Assembly (NCBI RefSeq): GCF_002967765.1
Contig: NZ_PUHY01000012.1
Span: 310,001-374,000, forward strand
Reading direction: 5' to 3'
Source of the DNA: Blastopirellula marina
Lineage (GTDB): Bacteria; Planctomycetota; Planctomycetia; Pirellulales; Pirellulaceae
DNA length: 64,000 nt
A program made the position numbers and the translations under genes. Each line of letters starts with the position of its first letter. Within the stretch, counting starts at the first letter, position 1. The notes under the pieces were generated by a model. The model made no database searches, was not told the origin of the DNA, and was given only the letters and a program-made list of their open reading frames with translations. Positions 10,129-19,656 of this stretch are shown here, piece after piece.

Positions 10129-10282
10129 AAATTCGAAGTTCGGCTGGGCAGTAACCTTCGGCGCGACCCTATCTTTTTCCGCGTTGATTTCGCTTGTCAG
10201 CGAACTTGCTTTTAAAGCTTTGCCAGTATGCGATCGCGATCACCGTCTAGCTTAGGCGGGCGAAAGAGCCCCAGGAGAGCCA

Positions 10283-10669
10283 ATGACACGGAAATCGGTC
10301 ACCTGGGTCGCTTGGGGCTGGCTAACCCTTCTTGGCTTGATGCTGCTAATTCCGCTGATGGGGATTTTGGTTGATCAAGCTACCGCGGTTGGATCGCTGG
10401 TGTTTCCTGTCTTCACCGGTGCAATTCTCGGCGCGGCCTCATTGATCGTCGGACTTCACCTGCGAAAGCACCCATGGTCCTGGTCCTTCGTCCTGGGGCT
10501 CTGGGCGTTGTTTCTCGTTTTATTCCATCGCCAGATCGGCCTGCTCTTGATGGGCGGCGTCCTAGGCATCGCGCTAACTTACTTCCGCGCGCCAGTGTTT
10601 CGTGGAATCGGCAAGCTGATGAACTGGAGCAAAGAGCGTCTCAAGCGATCGACAAAAGAAGCGAAGTAA
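10283..10669 (+). CDS. Small integral membrane protein
   Basis: A 128-residue protein with four hydrophobic segments (about residues 9-30, 36-58, 66-84 and 86-104) and a basic C-terminal tail (WSKERLKRSTKEAK) that by the positive-inside rule lies in the cytoplasm. A GGAG element sits just ahead of the ATG. It is convergent with the metallopeptidase gene, 24 bases away. No family is recognised. Confidence 0.7.
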   Translation: MTRKSVTWVAWGWLTLLGLMLLIPLMGILVDQATAVGSLVFPVFTGAILGAASLIVGLHLRKHPWSWSFVLGLWALFLVLFHRQIGLLLMGGVLGIALTYFRAPVFRGIGKLMNWSKERLKRSTKEAK

Positions 10670-10693
10670 ATCGCTACACCCATGTATCATGCG

Positions 10694-11449
10694 TTACGAG
10701 TCATCGCCATTGCCGGCATCGCCTGCTTTTTCTTCCTTGCTTTCCGTTGGCATTTTCCAAATCGATTCAATCAGGCGATAGCCTTCGGGATCGTGCTGTT
10801 TGAACTCAGCGTTGGTGAACGGATAAAAGTCATTCGTACCGAAGTAGGCTTCCGTTCCTTCTGCGAAATACTCTTTATGATTCTCTAATGCGTAGTGCTT
10901 GCGTTTACTGCCGTCGATGTGCAGCACCTCTTCGTAGCCACCAGCTTTCTTCGCGGCTTGATAGGCCTGCTTCACACGAGCATCGTCGAATCCCAACACG
11001 CGATCATGATAGCCGTGTGCCAGTTCGTGTAGGAGCATGAATGGTTGGCGATGGGTCCACTCAAGGAAAGTCTTCGCGCTGGCGATCTCGACACACTTTT
11101 CCTTTTCCAGCAGATAACCGTTTTCCTTCAACCAGTCGATGTCCGGGTGATAGCAAGCACACGGATTATCTTGGGTGTTATCTTGCTCGATCCAGATTGG
11201 AATTTTTTGTAACTCGGTCAGTGCTGGTTTGGGGATGCAGCGGACCACGCCATACAACTGGTGGTCCAACAGCTCCATCGTGGCGTCCCCGGTCTCCTTG
11301 TCTTCGCGCAGTAACGTCTTATGAACGTAAACATCCCAGCCACGGACACTGGTCAGATGATAGGCATCAACCGGATCAGGCGTAGCGGCAGACTCGTTAG
11401 CTTCGGCACCAACCAGTGCTGCCAGAACGACAAACCAATGCATGAACAA
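10694..11449 (-). CDS. Secreted zincin-type metallopeptidase-like protein
   Basis: A 251-residue exported protein. A short hydrophobic signal (residues 3-18) precedes a domain with the zinc-binding HEXXH motif HELAH (His141, Glu142, His145). Downstream, ENHKEYFAEGTEAYFGTNDFYPF supplies the conserved Glu-rich helix that gives a third zinc ligand in related clans. A region with three cysteines (CIPK, CACY, KCVE) may form disulfides in the periplasm. The arrangement resembles the anthrax-lethal-factor/M34-like fold seen in secreted bacterial proteins, though the peptidase substrate is unknown. The C-terminal 20 residues are acidic and low complexity. Confidence 0.75.
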   Translation of the reverse strand: MFMHWFVVLAALVGAEANESAATPDPVDAYHLTSVRGWDVYVHKTLLREDKETGDATMELLDHQLYGVVRCIPKPALTELQKIPIWIEQDNTQDNPCACYHPDIDWLKENGYLLEKEKCVEIASAKTFLEWTHRQPFMLLHELAHGYHDRVLGFDDARVKQAYQAAKKAGGYEEVLHIDGSKRKHYALENHKEYFAEGTEAYFGTNDFYPFTNAEFKQHDPEGYRLIESIWKMPTESKEEKAGDAGNGDDS

Positions 11450-11487
11450 GTTCTCCAGGAACGGGGGAGCGAGTCGATCGCGTTATG

Positions 11488-11970
11488 CTAAGTCGCCGAA
11501 TACTGCTCGGCATACTCGACAATCCACAGGTCGATCAAATCACGGAAGTCTGCTTCATCGACTTCGCTTAACTTCTCAAAGTGGCTGCGATTGAACAGTT
11601 CTTTGTTGCGGATCGTTCCCTTGGCAACCAGTTCGAGCACATGAACCGACGAATAAGGTCGAATCGCCATTTCCAGTCGGCTGTAAAGATTGCGACGTTT
11701 GCCTCCGGTCAGATCGATATCATCTCGAACACAAGCACCACCCCAACCCTTGTCGCCGAACAACGTCTCGTATTCGAAACCCGGGAAATAGTTGGGCAGC
11801 TTTTCTAAGCACTTGGCGATGTACTCCGACATCTTCAATCGCAAACTTCCATGCAATTCGCGACACTGCTCTTCAGACAAAGCAGCAGCGGCGGCGGCAC
11901 GGCGTTTTGAGTCGTTCCGTTTTTCGCCACGTTCGATGGCGCGTTTCAATCGATCTTCAAAGTCGGACAT
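11488..11970 (-). CDS. Conserved-looking soluble protein, function unknown
   Basis: A 160-residue cytoplasmic protein. The N-terminus is highly charged and helical (DFEDRLKRAIERGEKRNDSKRR), followed by an Ala run and a globular section with well-spaced aromatic residues (LPNYFPGFEYETLFGDKGWGG). It has no signal peptide or membrane segment. It lies 38 bases upstream of the metallopeptidase gene on the same strand and may be co-transcribed with it. I do not recognise the family. Confidence 0.65.
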   Translation of the reverse strand: MSDFEDRLKRAIERGEKRNDSKRRAAAAAALSEEQCRELHGSLRLKMSEYIAKCLEKLPNYFPGFEYETLFGDKGWGGACVRDDIDLTGGKRRNLYSRLEMAIRPYSSVHVLELVAKGTIRNKELFNRSHFEKLSEVDEADFRDLIDLWIVEYAEQYSAT

Positions 11971-12083
11971 TTGTAGCGTTACCCTACCGAGAATCTAGAG
12001 ACGGGAACCGTCCATTATGCCTATCAAGGGCATTCGAAAAAACCACCGCTCAGGCAGAACCTGCCCAACCAATCGAAAGCGGC

Positions 12084-12401
12084 CTACCGAGAATTGCGGC
12101 TGCGATCTCGCGCACTCTGCTTCTGCAAGAAACGGAGAACCTCACGGCCGATGCTCAAAATCGTGACGATAATCATGGGAGCCGCCAGGGTGACGAACAA
12201 GAAGGCAAACCGCTTAGGGAGCAGCCCCTTATCGTCTCCATTGAGCATAAGATGCCCCATCACAAACACCACGCTCAGCAGCGTCGTGGCAAACATTATC
12301 GTGGCGATGCCGAACCGTGGGCGCCATGGCCGGCTGAATTGCGGCTCGTCTTCTAAGATTTCGGGCTGATCGTCGTCTTCAAAGAGTGGATCGCTGCCCA
12401 T
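12084..12401 (-). CDS. Small two-helix membrane protein
   Basis: A 105-residue protein with an acidic N-terminus (DPLFEDDDQPEILEDEPQ) and two transmembrane helices (about residues 30-50 and 63-86). The frame is open for 57 further codons upstream, but that part lies inside the phosphoesterase gene; the ATG at 12401 sits five bases after that gene's stop, so I take it as the start and infer translational coupling. The C-terminus is basic. Function unknown. Confidence 0.65.
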   Translation of the reverse strand: MGSDPLFEDDDQPEILEDEPQFSRPWRPRFGIATIMFATTLLSVVFVMGHLMLNGDDKGLLPKRFAFLFVTLAAPMIIVTILSIGREVLRFLQKQSARDRSRNSR

Positions 12402-12406
12402 GATAA

Positions 12407-13297
12407 CTACGGAGCCGCTACAAGCATTGGGTCGTGAAGAGAACGAATCCGATTTAACAGATCCTCCTGCGTCAGGTCGTCTGACATAGGTATCATCATA
12501 TACTTGCCCAGGCGACTGCAACAATCTAGCACAATTTGCCGGGAGTTTGGCGAGGCAAATCCATATTGGCAAGGCTCGTGACCGGTGATGAACAGCTCGA
12601 CACCAAGCTGCGATGCGAGGTGGTCGGCGTTTTCTTGGCGGAAATCACGCCCCCACACCATACGATGAAGCGATCCGCCACACGCTCGATCATGGGCATT
12701 CAACTCGCGATCGAAGATGCTGACATCAAACGGATCAGCGTCACACTGCTTGGGAAGGCTGTGAGTCACCATGATCTGCTTTCCAATCCGAATCGCGATC
12801 GGCAGACTGGCTAGGAACTCGAGTTGGGCCGCACGAATCATCGGCACCGCAGCGCCGTACATCTGCCCCATGCCACAGCGGAACATGAGGTTGAGCATTT
12901 TGCCCCCCTTCATGATCGGGTAATCGGTCAGTTCCGCTAGCTCGTGATTCGAGATCAAGAAATGAACTTGATGAGGAAACTCGACAATTAGCTTCGAAAT
13001 ATCTTCCAACATCAAATGCGACATGCACCCGCCCGCTTTGGGATAGGTGGGGCCGCCATGACAGACCTCTTGGAAGACAAGATGCCGGTTGGGATGTGCT
13101 TCGAGATCGGCAATTTCCAAGATACGACGGAAATTGGTGCGATTGCCATGCAGGTCAGCCGTCACCATGACATCTTCCGTGTTCGACTTATCCAGCTGGA
13201 CGACGTTGCCCTTTCGCAGGGGGGAACTGCGCAAGATTCGCCCAGCTTCCTGGTAACACTCGGCTGTTTTTTGAGCTACTTCGGCAGCAACGCACAT
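12407..13297 (-). CDS. Calcineurin-like metallophosphoesterase
   Basis: About 296 residues. The dimetal phosphoesterase pattern is present in order: TADLHGNRTNF (a variant of the DxH motif), then SNHE in place of the usual GNHE, then THS and ITGHEPCQYG (the GHxx motif). The classic GDxxDRG block is replaced by a segment around FQEVCHGGPTYPKAGG, so metal coordination may differ from the Ser/Thr protein phosphatases it resembles. The substrate is unknown. A GTG at 13345 would add 16 residues; the ATG at 13297 is preferred because the upstream extension is hydrophobic and Cys-rich without signal-peptide character. It is followed directly by the small membrane protein gene. Confidence 0.8.
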   Translation of the reverse strand: MCVAAEVAQKTAECYQEAGRILRSSPLRKGNVVQLDKSNTEDVMVTADLHGNRTNFRRILEIADLEAHPNRHLVFQEVCHGGPTYPKAGGCMSHLMLEDISKLIVEFPHQVHFLISNHELAELTDYPIMKGGKMLNLMFRCGMGQMYGAAVPMIRAAQLEFLASLPIAIRIGKQIMVTHSLPKQCDADPFDVSIFDRELNAHDRACGGSLHRMVWGRDFRQENADHLASQLGVELFITGHEPCQYGFASPNSRQIVLDCCSRLGKYMMIPMSDDLTQEDLLNRIRSLHDPMLVAAP

Positions 13298-13387
13298 GAG
13301 TTTTGGCAAGAAAGAGCAAATAGGGACACAAAAGAACAGGCACACTTTTATTGTTGTCAGTTCGCCCTAGCGAGGCAAACCAGATTC

Positions 13388-13416
13388 TTGACAGTTCAGG
13401 TTATGCCGGTTTTAAG
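13388..13416 (+). promoter_or_regulatory. Candidate sigma-70 promoter of the PilZ gene
   Basis: A perfect TTGACA (13388-13393), 17-base spacer and TTTAAG (13411-13416). It would give a leader of about 130 bases to the PilZ protein start. Confidence 0.45.
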
Positions 13417-13554
13417 TCAAAAGCCCCACACCCCTCGCAGGACCTGGGCATTTATCGCTCGATTCCCAGGTTTCTTTCAAGAAGTTCAGGAAATTCCAAT
13501 CCTATACTTGCAGTGAACTCATCCTCCTCGCTCCCTCGTCATACTTGATTGAAC

Positions 13555-14454
13555 ATGAACGCCGACCGACGAAATTCCACGCGATTTGCCGTCGCCCCAA
13601 CTCGGGTAAAAGCCCGGTTGCAGGTTGGTCGCGACGTTTACAAAGCCGAACTTCTCGACGAATCGATGGCTGGCTTCGCCCTCTCCGTAGAAGTTCCCCG
13701 CCGAAAATTGGGTGAAAACGGCTTCACTTGCGAGGCCGATTGCCCCTTCTTCGGCGAAATCGCCCGTCTTTCGATCGAAGGCAACAGCCAATACGAAATT
13801 CAAATCATCAGCATCGTGCCGCGTGAGGACGAGTCGTCATCCGCAACACGAACGAAAGTCAGCTTGAGACTGGGAACCCGTGTCGTTCGCGAGATCTACC
13901 AAGAGGATCGTAATTCACTGGGCCGAAACCTGCGTTTGATTGGCGCGGTTGCCGTGGCCGTGATTTTCTCGTTTTATTGCACCGCCCACTCCTATTCTGG
14001 ACAGCTTGCCGCCATGGTCCCCCAGGCCGAAACGGCGCTCGCCCAGATTTCGTCTCTCTGGTCCGGCGGAAACTCACCAGAACGGATCTATCGCAAAGAA
14101 ATCGCCCATGCCTCGGCACACGGTTTTGTAATCCCGGGTAGCGATGCGATGAATGACCTGCTTGCATTGGCGCAGAAACAACCGTCGCTGCATCGCGTGC
14201 AAAAAGTCATGCTGTTCCAACAGGACAGTCCTTTCCTGGATCAGATGAATTTGTCGACCCTGCAACTTCGCGAGGTACAAAAGATTGCCTTGGAAGCGGG
14301 TGCGGAAATGGAACGGCTGTGGAAGCAACTTCAGAATAACCAGGAAATCTTTGAACAGCGGCTAGGTGAACTTCTAGTCAACCTAGAGACCCGCATCTTG
14401 GCGAACCTCACGCCAGCTCAAGCGGAAATGTGGATGCATGTTCAGTTCGGTTAA
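13555..14454 (+). CDS. Membrane-anchored PilZ-domain protein
   Basis: A 299-residue protein. The N-terminal 110 residues look like a PilZ domain: RxxxR (R6-NST-R10) and DxSxxG (D35, S37, G40) together form the cyclic-di-GMP binding signature, with beta-strand-rich sequence between and after them. A single transmembrane helix (about 126-145) then leads to a 150-residue C-terminal region that is helical and Gln/Leu-rich, probably coiled coil, and would lie outside the membrane. The arrangement suggests a c-di-GMP-responsive membrane effector. A TTG two codons upstream could also serve as start. Confidence 0.75.
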   Translation: MNADRRNSTRFAVAPTRVKARLQVGRDVYKAELLDESMAGFALSVEVPRRKLGENGFTCEADCPFFGEIARLSIEGNSQYEIQIISIVPREDESSSATRTKVSLRLGTRVVREIYQEDRNSLGRNLRLIGAVAVAVIFSFYCTAHSYSGQLAAMVPQAETALAQISSLWSGGNSPERIYRKEIAHASAHGFVIPGSDAMNDLLALAQKQPSLHRVQKVMLFQQDSPFLDQMNLSTLQLREVQKIALEAGAEMERLWKQLQNNQEIFEQRLGELLVNLETRILANLTPAQAEMWMHVQFG

Positions 14455-14712
14455 TCGAGCGAGCTAGCAACGCGACATTCTTTCACCCTAGTTAGGGCCG
14501 CTTCGGGCCGATTCGCACGCAAATCTCGATCAGCAGGGTGGGATTGATACGAATTGTTCAATTTTCACGGTCTTGACGCCGATCAATCCTACTGGACTGG
14601 CCTTACGACACTGGGTCGGTTCGAAGTGGTATGCCCCCAGTTGGCTACCGTTTCCGCGTCTATGACCCGAACGACCCAACGCAGTGCCCGTTTCCGCGCG
14701 AGGAAATACGAC

Positions 14713-14931
14713 ATGAATCGCTTGTTCTTCATTTTGGCAGCCGTCTGCCTTTTGGCCGGTAGCGGTTGCTGCCATCACATCGGGTCTAGCCCTTGCAACA
14801 ACCCGACCAGCGTCAGCGCACCTCCAGCCGCCGTTCAAGGTGGTGGAAGTGCTCAAGTGACGTACCCCTACTACACCACGCGTGGCCCGCGAGACTTCCT
14901 CAACCCGGCCCCGATGGACATCGGCTACTAA
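14713..14931 (+). CDS. Small putative lipoprotein
   Basis: A 72-residue protein with a hydrophobic signal (LFFILAAVCLLAG) ending at SGC-C, which would serve as a lipobox although position -3 is Gly rather than Leu. The mature part is short, with Pro, Ser and Gly, and ends in FLNPAPMDIGY. AGGAA lies twelve bases ahead of the ATG. The frame is open upstream to 14554, but that part has no protein-like character. A strong terminator follows. Such tiny lipoproteins are common in planctomycetes; no role is known. Confidence 0.65.
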   Translation: MNRLFFILAAVCLLAGSGCCHHIGSSPCNNPTSVSAPPAAVQGGGSAQVTYPYYTTRGPRDFLNPAPMDIGY

Positions 14932-14963
14932 GTCGATCCGTAGTTGCTGAGCACACGAAGACG

Positions 14964-15005
14964 AAAGTGCCGCTTTCTGGAGAGTGGAAGGCGGCACTTT
15001 TTTTT
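14964..15005 (+). terminator. Rho-independent terminator after the small lipoprotein
   Basis: AAAGTGCCGC pairs perfectly with GCGGCACTTT around a 17-base loop and is followed by five further T residues. Confidence 0.85.
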
Positions 15006-15168
15006 GCGCGCCGACTCATTTCTACGCCAGCCAGGCCCAACTACGAAGTCATCTTGCGCAATCCCTAAACATCCCCTGAATTGCGATTCCAAACCACCAG
15101 AATTGGGACTCAAACCGGAAACACAAAAAACGTCGGTTAAATATGGGATCAGATCTTCACGCTAATCC

Positions 15169-15197
15169 TTGACAAGTGTCATTGCGCCCCCTATGTT
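15169..15197 (+). promoter_or_regulatory. Candidate sigma-70 promoter of tex
   Basis: A perfect TTGACA (15169-15174), 17-base spacer and TATGTT (15192-15197). The predicted start near 15204 lies downstream of an in-frame GTG at 15176, which supports the ATG at 15305 as the true tex start. The 300 bases from 15006 to 15304 contain nothing else recognisable. Confidence 0.5.
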
Positions 15198-15304
15198 GCC
15201 GTGCTGGTACCATCGATACAAAATATCGCTTTAGTCAAACAGCATTTGCGCTTACGTCATTTCTCCGACGCGCAAGTTTGCGACAGCTCCTACCCAGGCA
15301 TCCC

Positions 15305-18300
15305 ATGGATACGACAATCGTCACGGACCTTCAAATCGTCGCCCGTGAAGTTGGTATTCCTCTCGACAAAGTCCAGCGCACCGTCGACCTGCTCGACGAT
15401 GGGAACACCGTTCCGTTCATCACGCGTTACCGTAAAGATGAAACCGGCGGTTTGGACGAAGAGCAGATCCGCGCGATTCAAAGCAGCACCACCAAGCTTC
15501 GTCAATTGAACGAGCGAAAACGGACGATCCTCAAGTCGATCCAATCGCAAGAGAAATTGACCGAAGAACTTGCCGACCAGATCCGCAAGGCACAAACGCA
15601 GAAGCTGCTGGAAGACCTTTATCTTCCTTTCAAGCCGAAGAAGCAAACTCTGGCAACTCAGGCCCGCGAACGTGGCCTCGAGCCGCTCGCCCTGGAAGTG
15701 CTGGGCGACGCAGAAGAGGCCAAGGATCTTCAAGCTCGTGCTGCCGCATTTGTCGATGCCGAGAAGTCGCTTGCCGATACCGATGCTGTTCTGCAAGGAG
15801 TTGGTTATCTCATCGCGGAATCGTTCTCGGAACACGCGATCCTGCGTGGACGCTTGCGAAAGTTGTTCTGGAAGACTGGTCAGCTAACCAGCACCCGCAT
15901 CGAAAACAACGGCCAAGACGATTCGAGCGACGACGAAAACACATCGTCAGATGAAAACGAATCGACTTCCGACGATTCGACGACCTCGACGGATGCCGGC
16001 AGCGAAGAAGCCAATAGCAGCGAATCGTCGCCAGAAGCTTCTTATTCCAACGCAGCCGAATCAGAAGAAGCAGCAACCGCCGAAGCCACCAACGGCCAGT
16101 CCGCACCAGCCTCGGCGAAGAAAGATGGCGGCAAAAAGCCAACCATTCAAGAGATACGTCGCGAGAAGCGAAAGCGTCAGAAAGAGAAAGAGCGGGCCAA
16201 AAAAGATAAGGCTTTCCGCGATTACTACGACTATCACGAACCTGTCTCGAAGATTCCGCCGCATCGCGTCCTGGCAATCAATCGTGGCGATCGTACACGA
16301 TTCCTGAAAGTTCGCATTGAGGTCGATTTCGACAAGGTCACCAAGACGGCAGAAGAAGCGGTGATCCCCGAAGGGCACACGCATGCTGCTTATTTGAAGC
16401 AGGTTTTGCGCGATAGTTTGAACCGCCTGATCATTCCTAGTATCGAGCGCGAAATTCGCCGCGAACTGACCGAAAAGGCCGAAACGCACGCCATCGAGGT
16501 GTTCGCCTGCAATCTGCGAAAGCTACTGCTGCAACCTCCGGTTCGTGGCAAACGTGTTCTGGCAATCGATCCTGGTTTCCGTAGCGGATGCAAGTTGGTC
16601 GCGATCGACCCGTTCGGCAACGTGATGGGCACAGGCGTCATTCATCTGATCGGCCCACAAGATCGCGTTGAAAAAAGCCGCTCCCGAATTGTCGAAATGA
16701 TCAAACAGTTCGACGTGCAGATTGTCGCGATTGGCAACGGCACGGCCTGTCGCGAGACCGAGCAAATCGTCGCCGGCGCGATCACCAACGAGTTGAAAGA
16801 TCGTGACCTCTGTTATCTGATCGTCAACGAAGCAGGGGCGAGCGTTTACTCGACCAGCGAGCTTGGCCGGGAAGAATTCCCCAAATTTGATGCCACGATC
16901 CGCGGCACGATCAGCATCGGTCGTCGCTTGCTCGATCCGCTGTCGGAACTCGTGAAGATCAACCCATCCAACATTGGTGTCGGTCTTTATCAGCACGACG
17001 TCAAAGCGAAGCACCTACGCGACTCACTGGACGACGTGGTCGAGTCGTGCGTGAACTATGTGGGTGTCGACGTCAACACGGCGAGCCCAGCACTGCTGAG
17101 CTATGTCTCCGGTCTGAACCAGCTGACGGCTCGACGGATTTACGAACATCGCCAGGCCAACGGGCCTTTCCGTTCGCGTGAAGAGATTCGCGAAGTGGCT
17201 GGTATCGGCGATGCAACCTTTGTTCAGGCAGCTGGGTTTTTGAAGGTCGTCCCGACGGAAAACCCACTCGACGCGACCTGGATTCACCCGGAAAGTTATG
17301 ACGTCGCCACCAAGATCCTCGAAAAGCTTGGTTGCTCGCTAACCGAAGTATTGTCGACGGTTCCTTCTCCACCACCTATCAAAGAGAAGACCCCAGCGAG
17401 CGAGCTTTTAGCGCCTGCTCCTGAGGAAGTCGTTACCGAAGAGGCATCTGCCGAAACAGAAGCCGAGGTTGCCGAAGCCGTCGCAGCTGCCACAACTGCC
17501 ACTGAAGCCGAAACACCTGTGGCCGAGTCCACGGAAGCTTCAACGGAAACGCCGACCGAGCCCGCAGAAGCGACGGACGACAGCCCAGCTGAACCAGAAA
17601 CCCCAGAACCAACCACGGCGGACGATGAAGCGACCATCGAACCGCCAACGCCGCAACCGGCCCCGGTCGAGATTGCCGCTTCTGACGAACAGCACAAACA
17701 GTTGGTGGCCAAGATCACCTCGGCCAACGTCGAGCAGTTGGCTGAAGAACTGAACGTCGGTGTTCACTTGGCTCGTGACATTCTGGGAGCTCTTTCGCGT
17801 CCTGGCCGCGACCCTCGTGCCGACTTCCCACCACCGCTGTTCCGTCGTGGCGTGCTGAAACTGGAAGACCTTGAGCCTGGCATGGAAATGATGGGAACCG
17901 TGCTCAACGTCGTCGACTTTGGCGCGTTTGTCGATATCGGCCTGCACGATAGTGGCATGGTTCATATCAGCCGTCTGGCCGATCGCTACGTGGGTGACCC
18001 TCATGAGGTGGTCAGCGTGGGCGATGTGATCCGCGTCTGGGTGATCGAAATCGACCGAGAACGACGTCGCGTTTCGCTCACGGCGATCGATCCCGCTACT
18101 GAGGTTCCCAAGCAAGACAAGCCGCAGCGTCATGGAGGCAATCGTCCCCCACGCACCGACCGTCCTCAACGCCCGAAGCAGCAGAAATCTGGCCACAAGC
18201 CACACGGCGGCCACGGCAAGGGGAAACAAGGTGGTAAGCCGCGGCACAATGAGAAACGTTCCAAGCCGAAGCCGATGAAGCCGATCACCGATGCGATGAA

Positions 18301-18391
18301 GGAAGGCAAAGAGCCGCTCCGCTCGTTCGGCGACCTGCAACAGTTCTTCCAGATGCAGAAGGACGACAAGAACAAGCCGAAAGGCAAGTAA
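15305..18391 (+). CDS. tex: Tex family S1 RNA-binding protein, enlarged
   Basis: A 1028-residue Tex/YhgF-type transcription accessory protein; typical members have 720-790 residues. In order: the Tex N-terminal helical domain from residue 8 (REVGIPLDKVQRTVDLL, TVPFITRYRKDETGGL), the YqgF-like RNase H-fold domain from about 416 (RVLAIDPGFRSGCKLV), helix-hairpin-helix motifs around 595-640 (VDVNTASPALLSYVSGL), and an S1 domain at about 858-930 (GTVLNVVDFGAFVDIG). Two insertions explain the extra length: a Ser/Asp/Glu-rich one at about 200-278 and an Ala/Glu/Thr/Pro-rich one at about 689-793. The C-terminal 90 residues are strongly basic. Tex proteins bind nucleic acids and affect transcription and RNA turnover. 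Confidence 0.93.
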   Translation: MDTTIVTDLQIVAREVGIPLDKVQRTVDLLDDGNTVPFITRYRKDETGGLDEEQIRAIQSSTTKLRQLNERKRTILKSIQSQEKLTEELADQIRKAQTQKLLEDLYLPFKPKKQTLATQARERGLEPLALEVLGDAEEAKDLQARAAAFVDAEKSLADTDAVLQGVGYLIAESFSEHAILRGRLRKLFWKTGQLTSTRIENNGQDDSSDDENTSSDENESTSDDSTTSTDAGSEEANSSESSPEASYSNAAESEEAATAEATNGQSAPASAKKDGGKKPTIQEIRREKRKRQKEKERAKKDKAFRDYYDYHEPVSKIPPHRVLAINRGDRTRFLKVRIEVDFDKVTKTAEEAVIPEGHTHAAYLKQVLRDSLNRLIIPSIEREIRRELTEKAETHAIEVFACNLRKLLLQPPVRGKRVLAIDPGFRSGCKLVAIDPFGNVMGTGVIHLIGPQDRVEKSRSRIVEMIKQFDVQIVAIGNGTACRETEQIVAGAITNELKDRDLCYLIVNEAGASVYSTSELGREEFPKFDATIRGTISIGRRLLDPLSELVKINPSNIGVGLYQHDVKAKHLRDSLDDVVESCVNYVGVDVNTASPALLSYVSGLNQLTARRIYEHRQANGPFRSREEIREVAGIGDATFVQAAGFLKVVPTENPLDATWIHPESYDVATKILEKLGCSLTEVLSTVPSPPPIKEKTPASELLAPAPEEVVTEEASAETEAEVAEAVAAATTATEAETPVAESTEASTETPTEPAEATDDSPAEPETPEPTTADDEATIEPPTPQPAPVEIAASDEQHKQLVAKITSANVEQLAEELNVGVHLARDILGALSRPGRDPRADFPPPLFRRGVLKLEDLEPGMEMMGTVLNVVDFGAFVDIGLHDSGMVHISRLADRYVGDPHEVVSVGDVIRVWVIEIDRERRRVSLTAIDPATEVPKQDKPQRHGGNRPPRTDRPQRPKQQKSGHKPHGGHGKGKQGGKPRHNEKRSKPKPMKPITDAMKEGKEPLRSFGDLQQFFQMQKDDKNKPKGK

Positions 18392-18415
18392 TGCTTGGCG
18401 AACTAACAAGAAAAC

Positions 18416-18447
18416 AAAAAGGGCCTCGATTTTTCGAGGCCCTTTTT
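18416..18447. terminator. Bidirectional terminator between tex and the DapA-family gene
   Basis: AAAAAGGGCCTCGA pairs perfectly with TCGAGGCCCTTTTT around a four-base loop. A runs on one side and T runs on the other allow termination of both convergent genes. Confidence 0.9.
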
Positions 18448-18459
18448 CGTAAACGTTTC

Positions 18460-19488
18460 CTAAGTTGCTAACCCTCGGCGACGCAATTCTTCCACCACGC
18501 CTTGGACGATCTTCGCAACGTCGTCCGGATCAGGGTTCGACGCACCAGCGGGGCAGCCGCCGACCGGTTCGTCAACAAAGCCTTCAGCGGAGAGCATGCA
18601 CTGAAGTTGATTCCGTAAGATGTCGACTTCCAGTTTCTGACTGGCCGATTGCGGCTGGCGACCGCTGCCTGGCTTGAAGCCACGCAGAGCCAAAGCGGCT
18701 CGGAAACCTTCGGGGAATTCGCAGTTCTGAATCATCGCATCAAACAGCGTCAGCAAACGATATTGCAGGTCACGTGCCTGATCGAGGCGGCCCAGCAGCG
18801 TCAGGTCGAACAATCGGCGCGTGATCTCAGGCACCACGCCACTGGTCGCGTTCGTGCCGCCATCGCAGCCGATCAACAGCATCGGCATCAAAGCAGCATC
18901 CCAACCAGTCATAAAGCTGAAATCTGGTCGAAGTGGGCGAACCGCCGTGATCATTCGCATCATGTGTGGCAGATCGCCGGACGAATCCTTAATGGCAACG
19001 ATCTTCGGGCACTCTTCGGCCAAACGCTGTACGGTCGGCACATCGATTGGCGAGGCGAACATCGGGATGTTGTACAAGGTGACGTCGATCGGTGTATTGT
19101 CGCCGATCTCTTTAAAATATGCGTAGACCGCCGAGGGACTTAGTTTGTAGTAAAAAGGCGAGACAATCGCGACGGCGCGACAACCAAGCTCGTAGTACGC
19201 TTCACATGCCTTGAGCGTTTCCTTAACGTTGGCCTCGGCAGCGCCAGCCAGGATTGGCACTCGGCCACGCGTTTGGTCGGCGATGATTTCGATGATTCGG
19301 CGACGCTCTTCCACCGTGAAGCGCAGGAACTCACCAGTCGAACCGTTTGGATAGAGTCCGTGCACCCCTTTGTCGATCAGCCAATCGACATAACGCCGCA
19401 GTTCGGCTTCGTTGATATCGCCATTGGCATCCAAGGGGACGATGTTTGGAGTGAAGATACCGGAGAGTCGCTGGGAGGAAGGAGCCAT
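18460..19488 (-). CDS. DapA/NanA-family lyase or synthase
   Basis: A 342-residue TIM-barrel aldolase of the dihydrodipicolinate synthase family, which acts through a Schiff base. The Schiff-base Lys is K167 in IVAIKDSSG, the catalytic Tyr is Y139 in LYNIP, and YPNGSTGEF matches the GTTGE pyruvate carboxylate loop. The family includes DapA, N-acetylneuraminate lyase, and KDG and hydroxyproline-linked aldolases; the exact substrate cannot be assigned. GST in place of GTT and the long C-terminal tail (about 40 residues beyond usual length) argue against ordinary DapA. It has no adjacent lysine or sugar genes and converges on tex. Confidence 0.85.
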   Translation of the reverse strand: MAPSSQRLSGIFTPNIVPLDANGDINEAELRRYVDWLIDKGVHGLYPNGSTGEFLRFTVEERRRIIEIIADQTRGRVPILAGAAEANVKETLKACEAYYELGCRAVAIVSPFYYKLSPSAVYAYFKEIGDNTPIDVTLYNIPMFASPIDVPTVQRLAEECPKIVAIKDSSGDLPHMMRMITAVRPLRPDFSFMTGWDAALMPMLLIGCDGGTNATSGVVPEITRRLFDLTLLGRLDQARDLQYRLLTLFDAMIQNCEFPEGFRAALALRGFKPGSGRQPQSASQKLEVDILRNQLQCMLSAEGFVDEPVGGCPAGASNPDPDDVAKIVQGVVEELRRRGLAT

Positions 19489-19656
19489 CGAAACTATATT
19501 CCGCTTGGGCGTGAAGGCTGACGGGAAGGGAGCAAACCCGTTAGAATCTACGGGCTGGGCTTGTCGCAGGTAAATAGTGATTCAGAAACACTAGCATAGT
19601 CCGCCAGATGGGGCACGTCAGCCCGACGATTCCTTCAAAAAGCAGCTGTTCCCCCC

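Noticed and set aside
17540-18409. Minus-strand open frame of 289 codons across the end of tex
   Set aside because: It overlaps the S1 domain and the basic tail and reads through the terminator; composition is that of a shadow frame.
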